Source: Owenia fusiformis
Taxonomy: Eukaryota; Annelida; Polychaeta; Sabellida; Oweniidae
Reading direction: 5' to 3'
NCBI GenBank assembly: GCA_903813345.2
Contig: CAIIXF020000011.1
Coordinates: forward strand, 13,997,754-14,057,753
Length of the DNA: 60,000 bases
This document shows, one piece after another, positions 35,969 through 47,570 of the stretch. Within the stretch, counting starts at the first letter, position 1. The number at the start of each line of letters is the position of its first letter. A program made the translations under genes and the position numbers. A model generated the notes under the pieces. It was not told where the DNA came from and ran no database searches. It saw only the letters and a list, made by a program, of their open reading frames with translations.

Positions 35969-36165
35969 TGATGAATCAAAAGAAGATTGACCCATTTGAT
36001 TCTTTGTTTAAAACATTTTGGTGTTCATTAGCATGAAAACTACCTTGCAAACAGTGTCCCTTTAATGACTAAATGGATATCAATTCAGTTCCTATGCAAC
36101 ATATACTCTTCAGAGGCATGCATGACTGATAAATCAAAAATAAATTGACCCATTTGATACAAGTC
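35969..36165 (+). repeat. Continuation of the 125-155-bp array
   Basis: Continues the array of 33740-34481 after the 1477-bp insertion: TGATGAATCAAAAGAAGATTG, then ACAGTGTCCCTTTAATGACT and a further TGACTGATAAATCAAAAATA. Confidence 0.75.
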
Positions 36166-36889
36166 TGATAGTTTGTTGCCTTGGTGTCTGGCAGATACAA
36201 TATGGCCTCCTTTTTGAGACTAAATTTTTTGCTATACTTTCACATTGTATATCTTCCGCAGCCAGGACCCTCTCTCATTTCATGTTTGAACTATGCAATA
36301 ATGTCAATACTAAACAATAAAGGTGAAACCAGAGGGGGTCTGACCTGCGGAAGCACCTCAATCTGTCAGTGCCTGTAGAAGGTCATCCATTCTTAAAAAC
36401 AAGAACACAATAGGGTGCCTTTCAAAACAATAGGATTACAAAGTATCTACGCATGGTTGATCTGCTTAGTGAAGGTTATTATGCTCAGACACAATGTAGT
36501 TTTATACTGACAAGTCAATTTAAGTGTATCTACAAAAATCAAGATTTTATTCAAGGTTTTGTCAAAATATGTGAAAATTACTCATTTTAAGAGTCAGAAT
36601 GACATGTGTTAAGAATCACTGTAAAAAACAACTTTTTACCATATTCTAAATATTATTTTTGTGAATTGTTGAAAATATACTTCTTAAAGATTCGTATTAT
36701 ATAAGAATAATCCTGGAATTCCAATTTAAATTACATTTTACAAAACAAATCTTCTCACAAGGCTTTTCTAGGCACATAAATGCACTTTTTGTGCCAACCT
36801 GGAAGATGCAGACAATGTGGGGAAGGAGTTATTTTTGTTTGAAAATTTAGTACCGTGGGTACTGGGCTCACATGGTCAGAAAATTTAAA
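36166..36889. other. Intergenic, with an inverted copy of 32980-33090
   Basis: 36755-36850 reads as the reverse complement of 32980-33090, including the AAGGAGT..TTTTTGTTTGAAAAT end. The remainder is AT-rich and no gene is supported. Confidence 0.4.
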
Positions 36890-38255
36890 AAAAACGGATA
36901 TCATTTTTTGCTGATTTTTTGTAACAAAATTATTTCTAGCCACTATGCCACTATTTTGGACTGACTGAGAGACAGATGGATAAATCGATGCGAAGTAAAA
37001 TGGCTGAAAAAAACGGATATAATTCCTTGCCAATTATTTGTAACAAAATTATTTCATACAACTACCCTTTACAGTGACGTGGCTTTTTGCAATGCAAGAC
37101 ACCTGAAATTATTTGTAAAGCAAGGAAATGGGCCAAAATTTAATTTCGCGGGACAAAAATGGCAACCATTTTGAAATCAGGCAAGCTTTTGAACCAGGAG
37201 TCATAGGGGAGTTTTTTGTGTTGATGTTGAACAAAAATAACTTGAAACTGGAATCCTATCTACAGAGGTTTTAAGCAAATGGTCCAAAAGAGGATTTCGT
37301 GAGACAGATGGACAAATCAATGTTAACTAAAATGGCTGAAAATAAAAAAAACGGATATAATATTTTGCCGAATTTTTGTAACAAAATTATTTCATACAAC
37401 TTCTCTTTACAGTGACTTGGCTTTTTACAATGCATGACAGCTGAAATTATTTGTAAAGCTAGGAATTTCGCGAAACAAGAATGGCAACCATTTTGAAAAT
37501 AGGCGAGCTTTTGAACCAAGCGTCATAGGAGAGTTTTTTGTATTGATGTTGAACAAAATTAACTTAAAACGGGAATCCTATCGACAGAGGGTTTAAGGCA
37601 AATGGTCCAAAAGTGGATTTTGCGAGATAGATAGGCAAATCAATGTTAACTAAAATGGCTGAAAATAAAAAAATGGATATAATTTTTTGCTGATTTTTCG
37701 TAACAAAATTATTTCATACATCTACTCTTTACATTGACATGGATTTTTACAATGTAGGACACTTGAAATCATTTGTAAAGCTAGGAAATGGGCCAAAAGT
37801 GAATTTCGCGAGACAAAAATGGCGACCATTTTGAAAATAGACGAGCTTTTGAACCAGGAGTCATAGGGGAGTTTTCTGTATTGATGTTGAACAGAAATAA
37901 CTTAAAACAGGAATCTTATCGACAGAGGTTTTTAAACGTGCCACTGTTATTGACAGAAAGTGGATTTCGCGAGTCAGATAGACAAATCAATGTTAACTAA
38001 AATGGCTGAAAATAAAAAATGGATATAATATTTCACTGATTTTTTGTAACAAAATTATTTCATATATCTACTCTTTACATTGACATGGATTTTTACAATG
38101 TAGGACACCTGAAATTATTTGTAAAGCTAGGAAATGGGTCAAAAGTGAATTTCGCGAGACAAAAATGACGGCAATTTTGAAAATAGGCAAGCTTTTGAAC
38201 CAGGAGTCATAGGGGAGTTTTCTGTATTGATGTTGAACAGAAATAACTTACAAGA
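36890..38255 (+). repeat. Tandem array of ~324-348-bp units (four copies)
   Basis: The phrase GTCATAGGGGAGTTTTTTGT recurs at about 37203, 37527, 37863 and 38211. Other landmarks in each unit are TTTGTAACAAAATTATTTCA, GAAATTATTTGTAAAGCTAG and TCAATGTTAACTAAAATGGC. Identity between copies is high but not perfect. Confidence 0.78.
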
Positions 38256-38289
38256 ACACAAATGTGTACAAAATGTCCCCACCAATGGG

Positions 38290-40110
38290 TGATCCCGTCA
38301 AATGGTTATCCTGAAAATGAGTAGACAAGACTTTACTGACACAATTTGAGGATGGAAAATCTGAAATGGCCGCCTTAAAATTTACCCAGAATCCCCAAAA
38401 ATTACTTAGTTCTAGATTTTCATACTAAGAAGTACCCCTGAAAATTTGAAATTGATCCGTCAAACAGTTAAATAAGACTTTACAAACAAGATCTTAGGAT
38501 GGAAAATCCAAAATGGCTGCCTTGACATTTACCCAGAACGCCAAAAAACTAATCAGATCTAGATTTTCATACTAAGAATCATCCCTGAAAATTTGAAATT
38601 GATCTACCAAACGGTTCACCTGGAAATGCGTAGACAAGACTTTACAGACAAGATTTTTGGACGGAAAATCCAAAATGGCTGCCTTGACATTTACCCAGAA
38701 CGCCAAAAAACTAATCAGATCTAGGTTTTCATACTAAGAATCATCCCTGAAAATTTGAAATTGATCTACCAAACGGTGCACCTGAAAATGCGTAGACAAG
38801 ACTTTACAGACAAGATTTTAGGACGGAAAATCCAAAATGGCTGCCCTGACATTTACCCAGAACGCCAAAAAACTAATCAGATCTAAATTTTCATACTAAG
38901 AATCATCCCTGAAAATTTGAAATTGATCTACCAAACGGTGCACCTGAAAATGCGTAGACAAGACTTTACAGACAAGATTTTAGGACGGAAAATCCAAAAT
39001 GGCTGCCTTGACATTTACCCAGAACACCAAAAAACTAATCAGATCTAGATTTTCATACTAAGAATCATCCCTGAAAATTTGAAATTGATCTACCAAACGG
39101 TTCACCTGTAAACGCGTAGACAAGACTTTACAAACAAGATTTTAGGACGGAAAATCCAAAATGGATGCCTTAACATTTACCAAGTCAAAAAACGCAAAAA
39201 AACTAATGAGATCTAGATTTTCATACTAAGAATTATCCCTGAAAAGGACCTTATACACCCTCCATTGGGATCTCCCCATGGGAAAAAAGTAATTCATCTG
39301 ATTTTTCAAAATGAGTATTCTGCTTCAATTATTACATTTATATGCACACTAGTATCTTGTTGACCTATATTCAGCACTGTATTGATGTATAGGCCACTTA
39401 TTAGGGTCATAATTCAATCATGAAGTGTAGAGGCATAGATTCCAAACCAGGAAGTATTTTTGTGACTGTCAAAATCCATTTACATCCTACGCATCCCTGC
39501 ATCTTATCCAAATATGTTACTACATAAAGAAATATAATAGTATAATCTTTGGTTTTACAAATATGTATGATATTTGATAAGTGTAAAGTTGTTTTTGGAG
39601 CATTTTTCTATAGCCATTTTGTAGGGAAAAAAATGATGAAAAAATGTACAATCTTTTAATTTTAAGTATGACCTGAATCGATTGCAAACTTCATATTTGC
39701 ACATTTGATTAGATAAACCATTTGTGTCGTATTGTGAAATTATTAAGTTTGCAATCGATTCAGGTCATAGTGTATTTTTGGTATTTCTGTGATAATCAAT
39801 GGAAACCAATGGCCTCTATTGGGATCTGCTGATATCCTCATGTTAAGTCAATGGTGTACATCCCCATGTAAGTCAATACAACCTTACTGAACGAAATGAT
39901 CCCTATCTCAGCTTATGTGTCTCCGAGCACTTTAATATTTTCCAAAGTATTACATGACATTTTATTCTTCATGTTACACCTACGAATGATTCATTTTGAC
40001 CATAGGGATATTTGCCAATAATTGCACCTTGTCCTTTGAAATTGATCTACCAAACGGTTCACCTGAAAACGCGTAGACAAGACTTTACAGACAAGATTTT
40101 AGGACATAAA
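38290..40110 (+). repeat. Tandem array of ~161-bp units, interrupted
   Basis: The units carry GACAAGATTTTAGGACGG, AAAATCCAAAATGGCTGCC and CCTGAAAATTTGAAATTGAT. That last anchor recurs near 38437, 38584, 38746, 38905 and 39066 (about 147-162 bp apart). A further unit is split by the 789-bp element at 39246-40034 and resumes at 40035. Confidence 0.78.
39246..40034. mobile_element. 789-bp inverted-repeat element, copy 2 (no TSD)
   Basis: Inverse-orientation copy of 10111-10903. The ends read GGACCTTATACACCCTCC and, complemented, GGACAAGGTGCAATTATTGG. The internal inverted pair ATGACCTGAATCGATTGCAA is at 39668-39687 and about 39749-39768. It sits exactly between CCTGAAAA and TTTGAAATTG of an array unit, and the uninterrupted units read CCTGAAAATTTGAAATTG. 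Nothing was duplicated or lost on insertion. No transposase is visible. Confidence 0.78.
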
Positions 40111-40700
40111 AAACCAAAATGGCCGACAATAAAAAAGTGATTATGAGTTTTTGCTGATTTCTTTTTACAAAATTATCACTTATAACTACTGTTAACAATA
40201 ACATAGGCTTTTACAACAAAGTACACCTGAAATTATTTATAAAGCTACTAAATAGTTAAAGTATGAAAACTCAAAAACACCATTCAATATGATACAAAGT
40301 ATTATCGCGCGCTAACTTTTCTTAAGACATTCAAAATGGCCGACATGACTGAGCTAACAGGTCCAAAACCTAATCGGATGTAGAATGATGTGAGCTGAAC
40401 AAGATGTTAAAGTTTTCAAAGCAACTGTGAAGCCGTTTTTTTTAAAGTTTGCAGACAAGGATTTAATTTTTTTTTATCCACATCTGTATGCACTCACAAG
40501 TTATTCCTGAAAATTTGAAGTTGATACCAGTAGCAGTTTTGGAGAAAAACACTATGTGGTGGGGACATAAAAACAGGAATCCTATCGACAGAGGTTTTAA
40601 AACGTGCCACTATTGTTGACGGACAGACAGACGGACGGACAGACAGACAGACAAGTGAGTGATTGCAAAAGCTCACCATGTGAGCTAAAAATAACATGAG
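40111..40700 (+). repeat. Dispersed repeat with GACGGACAGACAG tail
   Basis: It contains AAACAGGAATCCTATCGACA shared with the array at 37-38 kb, then ACGTGCCACTATTGTTGACG and the tetranucleotide-like run GACGGACAGACAGACGGACG (40618-40650). It closes with AAAGCTCACCATGTGAGCT, a short palindrome. Repeats ending in such GACGG/GACAG runs and a GTGAGCT palindrome are common in marine invertebrate genomes. Confidence 0.55.
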
Positions 40701-40960
40701 ACTCATTTGAGGAATGCTGAAAATTTCCCAACAAATAACACACATAAAAACGGCAGCCATTTTTCAAAATGGCTGCCATCTACCCAAAATGTCATTTGAC
40801 ATTGTGCCATGCTTAAAGTATTCACATACCGAATATGAAAAAATCGCTCCACTACCAGTTACAGCAAAAATCGTAAAATGACGTGCAAAGGCAGCAATTT
40901 TTCAAAATGTCTGCCATAAATTTCTTCTATATTTATATTTCTAGCTTAATTAATGTCCTA
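40701..40960. repeat. Copy of the AAAATGGC dispersed repeat
   Basis: 40740-40870 matches 32575-32690, sharing CATTTTTCAAAATGGC, TGTGCCATGCTTAAAGTATT and AATCGCTCCACTAC, in the same orientation. Confidence 0.55.
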
Positions 40961-40980
40961 GATAACCTTTTTACATTTAA

Positions 40981-41725
40981 GGTGTCATGGAAGTTTAACA
41001 GGAAATGACAAAGCAAAAAATAACAAAACCATGCTGGATTTTGAAAACTTTTTTGAACCAAGATAACAGAGTTCTGTTTGGACCTCCAGTCAGTTTAACT
41101 AGTTCCACATATCATTTACATGACCGGGAACACAATGGAAATGGTCAGAATGACCATAAACATGACAAAATAATCTTTTCAGCCCTCTGAAAATAGCTAA
41201 AAGTAGGTGCTCAGGAATGGTCAATGAACAGAATCTTTTCATTTTTAAAGAAAATGTGTCCAATATATTGCTCTAAATGATACAATCTTTAAAATTTTAA
41301 AAAAGTGTCTGAAACAATAATGGCTGTTGTAAAAAGGAAAGTAGATCGATTTTCTATTCAGTTTTTTTTCATTTTTTCTTTTTCTAAGAATGATATCAAA
41401 TTTTTTTAAATTGTATCATTTAGAGCAATATATTGGGCACATTTTCTGAAAAAGTCAAAAGATTCTGTTCAGTGACCTTTCCTGAGCATCTACTCTTAGC
41501 TATTTTTCAGTCACATTTTCAGAGGGCCGAAAGGTTATTTCATCATGTTTATGGTCATTCTGACCATTTCCATTGTGTTCCCGGTCATGTAAATGATATG
41601 TGGAACTAGTTAAACTGACTGGAGGTCCAAACAGAACTCTGTTATCTTGGTTCAAAAATTGTTCAAAATCCAGCATGGTTTTGTCACTTTTTGTTTTGTC
41701 ATTTCCTTTTAACTTCCATGGCACC
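40981..41725. mobile_element. 745-bp foldback palindrome, TTAA-type, copy 1
   Basis: The left arm (40981 to about 41225, starting GGTGTCATGGAAG) is inverted at about 41455-41725 (ending CTTCCATGGCACC), with about 230 bp between. TTAA precedes the left end (40977-40980), and GTAA, a one-base change, follows the right. It is a direct neighbour of a second copy at 41771. Small open frames are present in each arm with the same predicted peptide, because the arms are copies. Confidence 0.75.
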
Positions 41726-41770
41726 GTAAAACATATTGCTATTACAGTTTTATATGCAGGAACTTATTAA

Positions 41771-42529
41771 GGTGCCATGGAAGTTAACAGGAAATGACAA
41801 AACAGGAAGTGACAAAGCCATGCTGGATTTTGAAAATTTTTTGAAGCAAGATATCAGAGTTCTGTTTGGACCTCTAGTCAGTTTTACTAGTTCCACATAT
41901 CATTTACATGACTGGGAACACAATGGAAATGGTCAAAATGACCTTAAAAATGATGAAATAACCTTTTCAGCCCTCTGAAAATGTGCCTGAAAAATAGCTA
42001 AAAGTAGGTGCTCAGGAAAGGTCACTGAACAGAATCTTTCGATTTTTTCAGAAAACATGTCCAATATATTGCTCTAAATGATACAATCTTTGAAATTTTA
42101 AAAAATTGTCTGAAACAATAATGGCTGTAGTAAAAAGGTAAATCGATCGATTTTCAATTCAGTTTTTTTCATTTTTTTCTTTTTCTAAGAATGATATCAA
42201 ATTTTTTTAAATTGTATCATTTTAAGCAATATATTGGGCAGATTTTCTGAAAAAGTCAAAAGATTCTGTTCAGTAACCTTTCCTGAGCACCTACTCTTAG
42301 CTGTTTTTCAGGCACATTTTCAGAGGGCTGGAAAGATTATTTCATCATGTTTATATGGTCATTCTGACCATTTCCGTTGTGTTCCCGGTCATGTAAATGA
42401 TATGTGGAACTAGTTAAACTGACTGGAGTTCCAAACAGAACTCTGTTATCTTGGTTCAAAAAATTTTCAAAATCCAGCATGGCTTTGTCACTTCCTGTTT
42501 TGTCATTTCCTGTTAACTTCCATAGCACC
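41771..42529. mobile_element. 759-bp foldback palindrome, TTAA-type, copy 2
   Basis: GGTGCCATGGAAGTTAACAG starts at 41771 and its inverse CTGTTAACTTCCATAGCACC ends at 42529. TTAA flanks both sides exactly (41767-41770, 42530-42533). Arms are about 270 bp. It lies only 45 bp after copy 1, in the same orientation. TTAA targets suggest a piggyBac or Kolobok type source of transposase. Confidence 0.8.
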
Positions 42530-42533
42530 TTAA

Positions 42534-42995
42534 ATTACTGTAAAATTTGCACTAAATGGCCACAATTTTTAAATTACCAGCTATTTTAAAATCAACTTTC
42601 GAGCAGAACTTCTACCCTCATTGACTATATGTATACAAAATATGAACAAAATGTGGCCAACGGTATTGGAGTTATTGCCCGGATGGACGGGCGTTCGTAC
42701 AGACGGAGGCGTTCCCTATATCCCTCTGAACTTTGTTCGATGGGATAATAATTCAAAGGTGTTGCACAAGATCTTCAGAAAATTACCTAACAGTAGTTGA
42801 AATCTGCATTGAATCCAATGAGCAATTTTACTGGAATAATGATGACAAAAAATGGCAATCTAAATTAATCAGTGAATAAAATTTCTAGAAATGTAAAAAA
42901 TGTAATCATGACAATAATAATCTAGGTCCATTCATGTACTTTTATTGCATGACTGAAAATGTAAACAATGTATGGAATGAGAAAATATATACCTA
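42534..42995. repeat. Dispersed-repeat tail and AT-rich spacer
   Basis: Around 42640-42745 a conserved-looking tail reads AAATGTGGCCAACGGTATTG, then GCCCGGATGGACGGGCGTTC and CAGACGGAGGCGTTCCCTAT. It resembles the GACGG-tailed dispersed repeats elsewhere in the window. The rest is AT-rich with nothing supported. Confidence 0.4.
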
Positions 42996-43330
42996 AAAAT
43001 AACATTCTTTCTAATCAACTCCTTTTCCTGGTCTATGTTGTATCAAAATGTATCATTTGCATCTGAGTTCCCAGTCAAAGCACATGTCCAGTTTGTCCCA
43101 TTCAATAATATTCCTTGACTCAATATCAGCTAGCAGCATAACTAAGCAAGCCAATTGACCTCTGAAAATAACATTCTTTCCAATTAACTCCTTTATTGTA
43201 TCAAAATGTGTCCTTCATTGCATCTGAGTAACCAATCAAAGTACATGTTTTCCCATTCACTATTTATCCTTGACTTGAAATAAGCTACATGTATCAACAA
43301 AACCAACAGAGACCTCGAACAGAGTAACAT
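42996..43330 (+). repeat. Two-copy tandem duplication, ~165 bp
   Basis: AATAACATTCTTTCTAATCA, then TGTATCAAAATGTATCATTTG and GCATCTGAGTTCCCAGTCAA are repeated about 165 bp later (AATAACATTCTTTCCAATTA and so on). Both halves contain a TCCTTGACT..ATAAGCTA-type end. Confidence 0.6.
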
Positions 43331-43969
43331 ATTTCCTATTAAATCCCACTTGGGTAGCAACACAATAGAATTTGCTGTGGTTTATTTTTAAGAATGTATG
43401 GTTTTATCAAAAGGAAAGTGCATTATTTTTCTATTGTTTTTAAAGAATGTACACTTGGCAAGCTATCAAAAACAAGTGAGACATAAATGACCATTGACAG
43501 TTTTTGATAGTTTTCATTCCCTAAAAACAATATACAAAAATACATGTACCCTTCTCTTGTTACTGTGCATTCTTTAGAATAAAACAATTTATCAATTTTT
43601 GTTGCTATCTAAATCATTGATCTTATCTTACTTACAAATATTCTGCTGTATTCAAATTCAATGTTCTGGACTGGACAGTCACCTGTAGTGCACTGAAGCT
43701 AGACTAATTATAGCCCACTCAGTCACTTACATCAACTCACACTCATGAGGTCAATGCAACCAACTCTTTTTGTTGTTACAATTAATTGGCTACATAACAA
43801 CAAATTCTAACCAATAAGAGCCAGGGTCATTGTGAACCTGGTTGAAGTTTGCAAAATTCACAGTTTGAATAGTCAATACAAAAAACATCACATTTTTCCA
43901 GATTAAAGACTTTTTAACTGTAATATAATAGACCCTTTGCCTGTGATAAGAGTCTGTGTGATTTAAGTA
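43331..43969. other. Intergenic, nothing supported
   Basis: AT-rich sequence without repeats or open frames that I could support. Confidence 0.3.
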
Positions 43970-44069
43970 AGATAAAGCATTCGAATTCGATTTGATAAGA
44001 AATAATAACCTCAGGCCTTCGGCCTTCGGTGTATTATTTCTTATAAAACCTCATTCTTATGCTTTATCT
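43970..44069. mobile_element. 100-bp palindromic MITE-like hairpin
   Basis: AGATAAAGCAT (43970-43980) is inverted at 44059-44069, and inside it ATAAGAAATAATA is inverted as TATTATTTCTTAT. The tip contains GGCCTTCGGCCTTCGG. The shape is that of a tiny foldback element; no clear target duplication is visible. Confidence 0.55.
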
Positions 44070-44655
44070 AGTACATAATTAGTTACTTAGCCACCAATGT
44101 TGTAATATACAGTACAGCTAATCTATACCCAGGCTTCTACACAACAAAATTCTTGCACTGTACTTGTGAATTACAATGCTGATACAAATTAATTAATAAG
44201 TCGTATAGTTGGCATATTTTCTTGAATTTTAACGTTTAATGTCCCAAACTCCCACAGACTGAAGAAAAGTATACACAGTAAATCATATTTACCAAAACAA
44301 AACGAGCGTCTCCAAGGCTTCATACCAGCGTATGCATAATGTATTTGTCACGAGTTTGAGCTGAAAGGAGGAGGGAAATTAGCGCAACAGATTTTGGACA
44401 GTCATATGTTTGATTTTGACCATTTTCTAGGAATTTAAACAGGTGCATATGTTAGGACAATGCATTACCTCCAGGAAAATGTTAATCACTTCTAGAGATG
44501 ATAAAATAATTTCGACTTTGAGACAGGGTAGATGCAAACAACCCACCCACATGTTTTTCTGAAATGTTTTCCTGATTTTCAACCCCTTCCATCCTTGCTT
44601 TTTTAATTTTTCTTGCATCAATATGTTGCATTTTGACACACAATTAATCCCTTAA
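44070..44655. other. Intergenic, nothing supported
   Basis: AT-rich. The minus-strand frame 44427-44639 has no family signature. Confidence 0.3.
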
Positions 44656-45189
44656 AAGGAATAAGTGATTCCATTTAGATTAAGTTTGTGAAAATTGATT
44701 CTTTGTTCTTGATTTTATAATTTACCCATGCGTGTATTCGTCTACACTTTGGTCTAAATCATAAATCATCACAAACAGGTCCTAGAATATTAATAGACAA
44801 ATACAGCAGACGACCCATTCATACTTTCCGCGCAGCATTTCAGTCAGACCAATAGTTCAACTGTAGAGCATGCACTTTTTCTATCTTAGAACAGGCCATC
44901 CTCCTCTGCCCTGTCCTAAACCCGTCTGCAGAAGAGACCACGAAACATTATTTTCAAATATTTTAATTATTTTTACATCAGACATGGTTGGATGATATAT
45001 CACAAAATTAAAGTTCAAGGTCAATACAGTATTTTGTGATAAAGGCCAAGCCGCCCTGGAAGTAAACACGAGGAAAATGGAAAAGTCCAAAAAGCATTAA
45101 CACAAATTTCAATCAAGACATCAAGTACTGTGCTTATGCTTCATCATGAACAAAACATAGCTGATATGGTTTCATTAAAATGTGTGTTC
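44656..45189. repeat. Foldback-associated repeat, copy 1 (related to 51080-51560)
   Basis: GGTCTAAATCATAAATCATC, AATACAGCAGACG, CATTTCAGTCAGACCAATAG, TAAAGTTCAAGGTCAATAC and GATATGGTTTCATTAA occur in the same order as at 51128-51552. The region leads directly into the foldback at 45190 in both places. Confidence 0.65.
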
Positions 45190-45990
45190 TAACCTCTACA
45201 GTCAAAACAGAAATGTTTGTGACTACTTTCAATTTAAAAAATAAGCAATCAAATGACCATATTGAAACAGTTTATGTAAAATTGAAACATTTATATTTAT
45301 CCTAACTATTGTATATTTCAGATAGAGTCCATTTCACTGTTTTAACTGCGTCAGTAAAAGCTAAAAAATAAGAAATCAAAATATTATTTTGCAATAATAT
45401 ATGGAAAAATATATTCCTATTGTACATGAATGACATCTGTTTATCTTGGATTGCTTCTAGTTTGGCTTATAAAGTGTGTGGCCTCTTATATTTGGATGCT
45501 TCTCTGCCATGTTATTTTGAATAAGATTAACATGGCTGAAATTCTTCAGATTACAAGATGGCACAGGCTTATTGCACAAAAAACTAAAAAATCTGAAATA
45601 TACAAATGTCATTCATGTACATTATGAATATACTTTCCACATATTATTGCACAATGGTCTCCCAATTTCTTATTTTTGCCATTCTACTGACGCAATGAAG
45701 CAGTGAAATGGACTTTAGTAATGTATAATGTGCAGCAAAGCTGTGGCCTTTTGTAATTTAGGGAGTTTCAGCCATGTTAATTTTTCCGAAAATAACATGG
45801 CAGAGAAGTATCAAAATATAAGAGGACACAGATATGATAGCTAAACTAGATAACAAACTATAAACAAAAGTTACGATAAATATAAATGTTTCTATTTTTA
45901 CATAAACTGTTTCAATATGGTCATTCGATTGCTTTTTTTAAAAATTCAAAGTAGTCACAAACATTTCTGTTTTGACTGTAGAGGGTTAGG
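45190..45990. mobile_element. ~800-bp nested foldback element
   Basis: The outer arms 45195-45320 (TACAGTCAAAACAGAAATG through AAACAGTTTATGTAAAATTG) are inverted at about 45850-45985. An inner pair, GAGTCCATTTCACTG (about 45325) and CAGTGAAATGGACTT (about 45700), is centred about 70 bp away from the outer pair. A further pair, CTTCTCTGCCATGTTATTTT (about 45500) and its inverse (about 45795), shows a block of about 130 bp was added to the right arm. Partial copies of the arms flank the insertion at 50.7-52.3 kb. Confidence 0.6.
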
Positions 45991-46214
45991 TGCATTCATG
46001 CACCCTCTGGGTCTCTGAGGATCGTGTTGGCCCCAGGGGTGCATAACGTGCAATGTAAATTTATCAAATTTAAGAAATGCTGAAAACTCCGGATTTGATG
46101 TTTTTGACTTTTCTCCCAAGATCTTACCTCAATCTTGAAAATTCTTTCACCACTGGATAGCGGGACCAAAAATCTTCAAAATGAACCCATAAATGCCTCG
46201 CTTTATTACAGTAA

Positions 46215-46520
46215 TTATGTGTAATCGCTGCAGATAAGACAAAATTGCATTTCTGACCGGTCTTCTTGACATTTTCGCTGACCTAATTTCAAGTGCGCAT
46301 GCGTTGCATAAATCAGTGTGATGATCACGTGACGTGACGTAATTTGATGATCACGTGTTGTAATGTTTTCCAATAACCAGTTGGTAAAACTGCTATAGTG
46401 GATTCTTGATTCAATATGTTTTGTTATCACGTCTTGTAACTGTTCTGGCTTCAAATCAAATCCAAACTTTGGTTTTATGTTATGCGAATAGAGATCATTG
46501 ATTTCTTCCATCGAATACAT
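46215..46520 (-). pseudogene. Exon fragment resembling RecQ-helicase motif 0
   Basis: The minus-strand frame starts MYSMEEINDLYSHNIKPK and continues FGFDLKPEQLQDVI. The latter fits the RecQ family motif 0, FGxxxFRPxQxxxI, including the invariant glutamine. In such proteins the next segment should hold the Walker A lysine motif; here the frame continues with unrelated sequence, and a donor-like GTGATA follows QLQD. The likely reading is a first coding exon of a RecQ-like helicase, intact or decayed, lying between inverted copies of TCAAAACAGAAATGTTTGTG at about 45958-45978 and 46929-46950. The rest of the helicase is not in the window, so the call rests on about 14 residues. Confidence 0.35.
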
Positions 46521-47419
46521 GATGGTCGAATGAATGATATAAACTCTGTATAGTTAAATAGATGGCAGTAATATTCAATGGCTACTCTCGTCAAATCTCG
46601 TGAGAATAGAAGCCGCCATAAAGATTTTGTGAACAGTAGCGACAAACGGCGATTTTGCTACAAAATTAGCACAATTCAACCTTCTACAACCACAAAGCTA
46701 TGGTAATTTTTTGTATAAATCATCAATGTATCCATTTTGTTTATATTTCTCTGTAAATGACGCAGAGATTCTAAGCAGAAGATTAAAATAAAGTGAACCG
46801 TCAAAAATAATCAAGAAAAACTAAGATTGGCATGAATTTACAAGGATAAACACCGCCTCTAATGCAAGTCCTTACGACAATCCAACGCATTAGAGGCGGT
46901 GTTCACCGTCTAGTAGAGGGTAAGTACAGTCAAAACAGTAATGTTTGTGAGTACATATCCAGCAATCGTAATGTTTAATCGGACATCACCTTATCTCCTA
47001 ACTGGTACTATTACTGAGATTTCGTATCAACACTTTAGTAAATTAATGTTTAAAACTCATATATCTGAGCGTTAATGCAGGGGCATTTCATACAGCCTAT
47101 AAACACCGCCCTTTCATCAAATGTCCTTAATTTCGCCAATTTCTTAAGAAATTGATGGATAATTTCAAGATAAACATGGCATATACCAGGCCTCGACACT
47201 CACATTTTTTGCCTGGTGCCAAAATAACTACCTGGCCAATTTTCAGGTAGTTATTTGCTTCTGTCAGGTAGTTGTATATAAAATAAAATGATGTTATAAA
47301 ATTTCAAAAATAACATATACCCAGCATATGTTTATCTTGTGCCAATCCCTAGATTATAGTAAGCATGGGACTTGATGGCTTGATGCTACTACTGACTTCT
47401 AAATGCACATTTAATAACG
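46521..47419. other. Spacer with a strong hairpin
   Basis: AACACCGCCTCTAATGC (46849-46865) and its exact inverse (46887-46903) form a perfect 17-bp stem with a 21-bp loop. A related CACCGCCCTTTCATC occurs at about 47102. Around 47200-47270 ACTACCTGGCCAATTTTCAG and CAGGTAGTTATTTG are similar to 50125-50180. No gene is supported. Confidence 0.5.
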
Positions 47420-47570
47420 CAGATGCGAGTAGGTAGTTACCAGTTTCACCACCAGGTGGCTCGCTCGGGTCAGATAGCATGGCGGGTATAGTAGAAAGTT
47501 CCCTTTAACTTAAATAACATCTGTTTAAGTGGTTCAATTTTCATATAACCCTTATGTATCTAATAGTTAT

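Noticed and set aside
41005-42589. Recurring frames with NQDNRVLFGPPVSL-type peptides
   Set aside because: They are the arms of two palindromes, so the same DNA is read four times. No start context or domain; similarity reflects the repeat, not selection.
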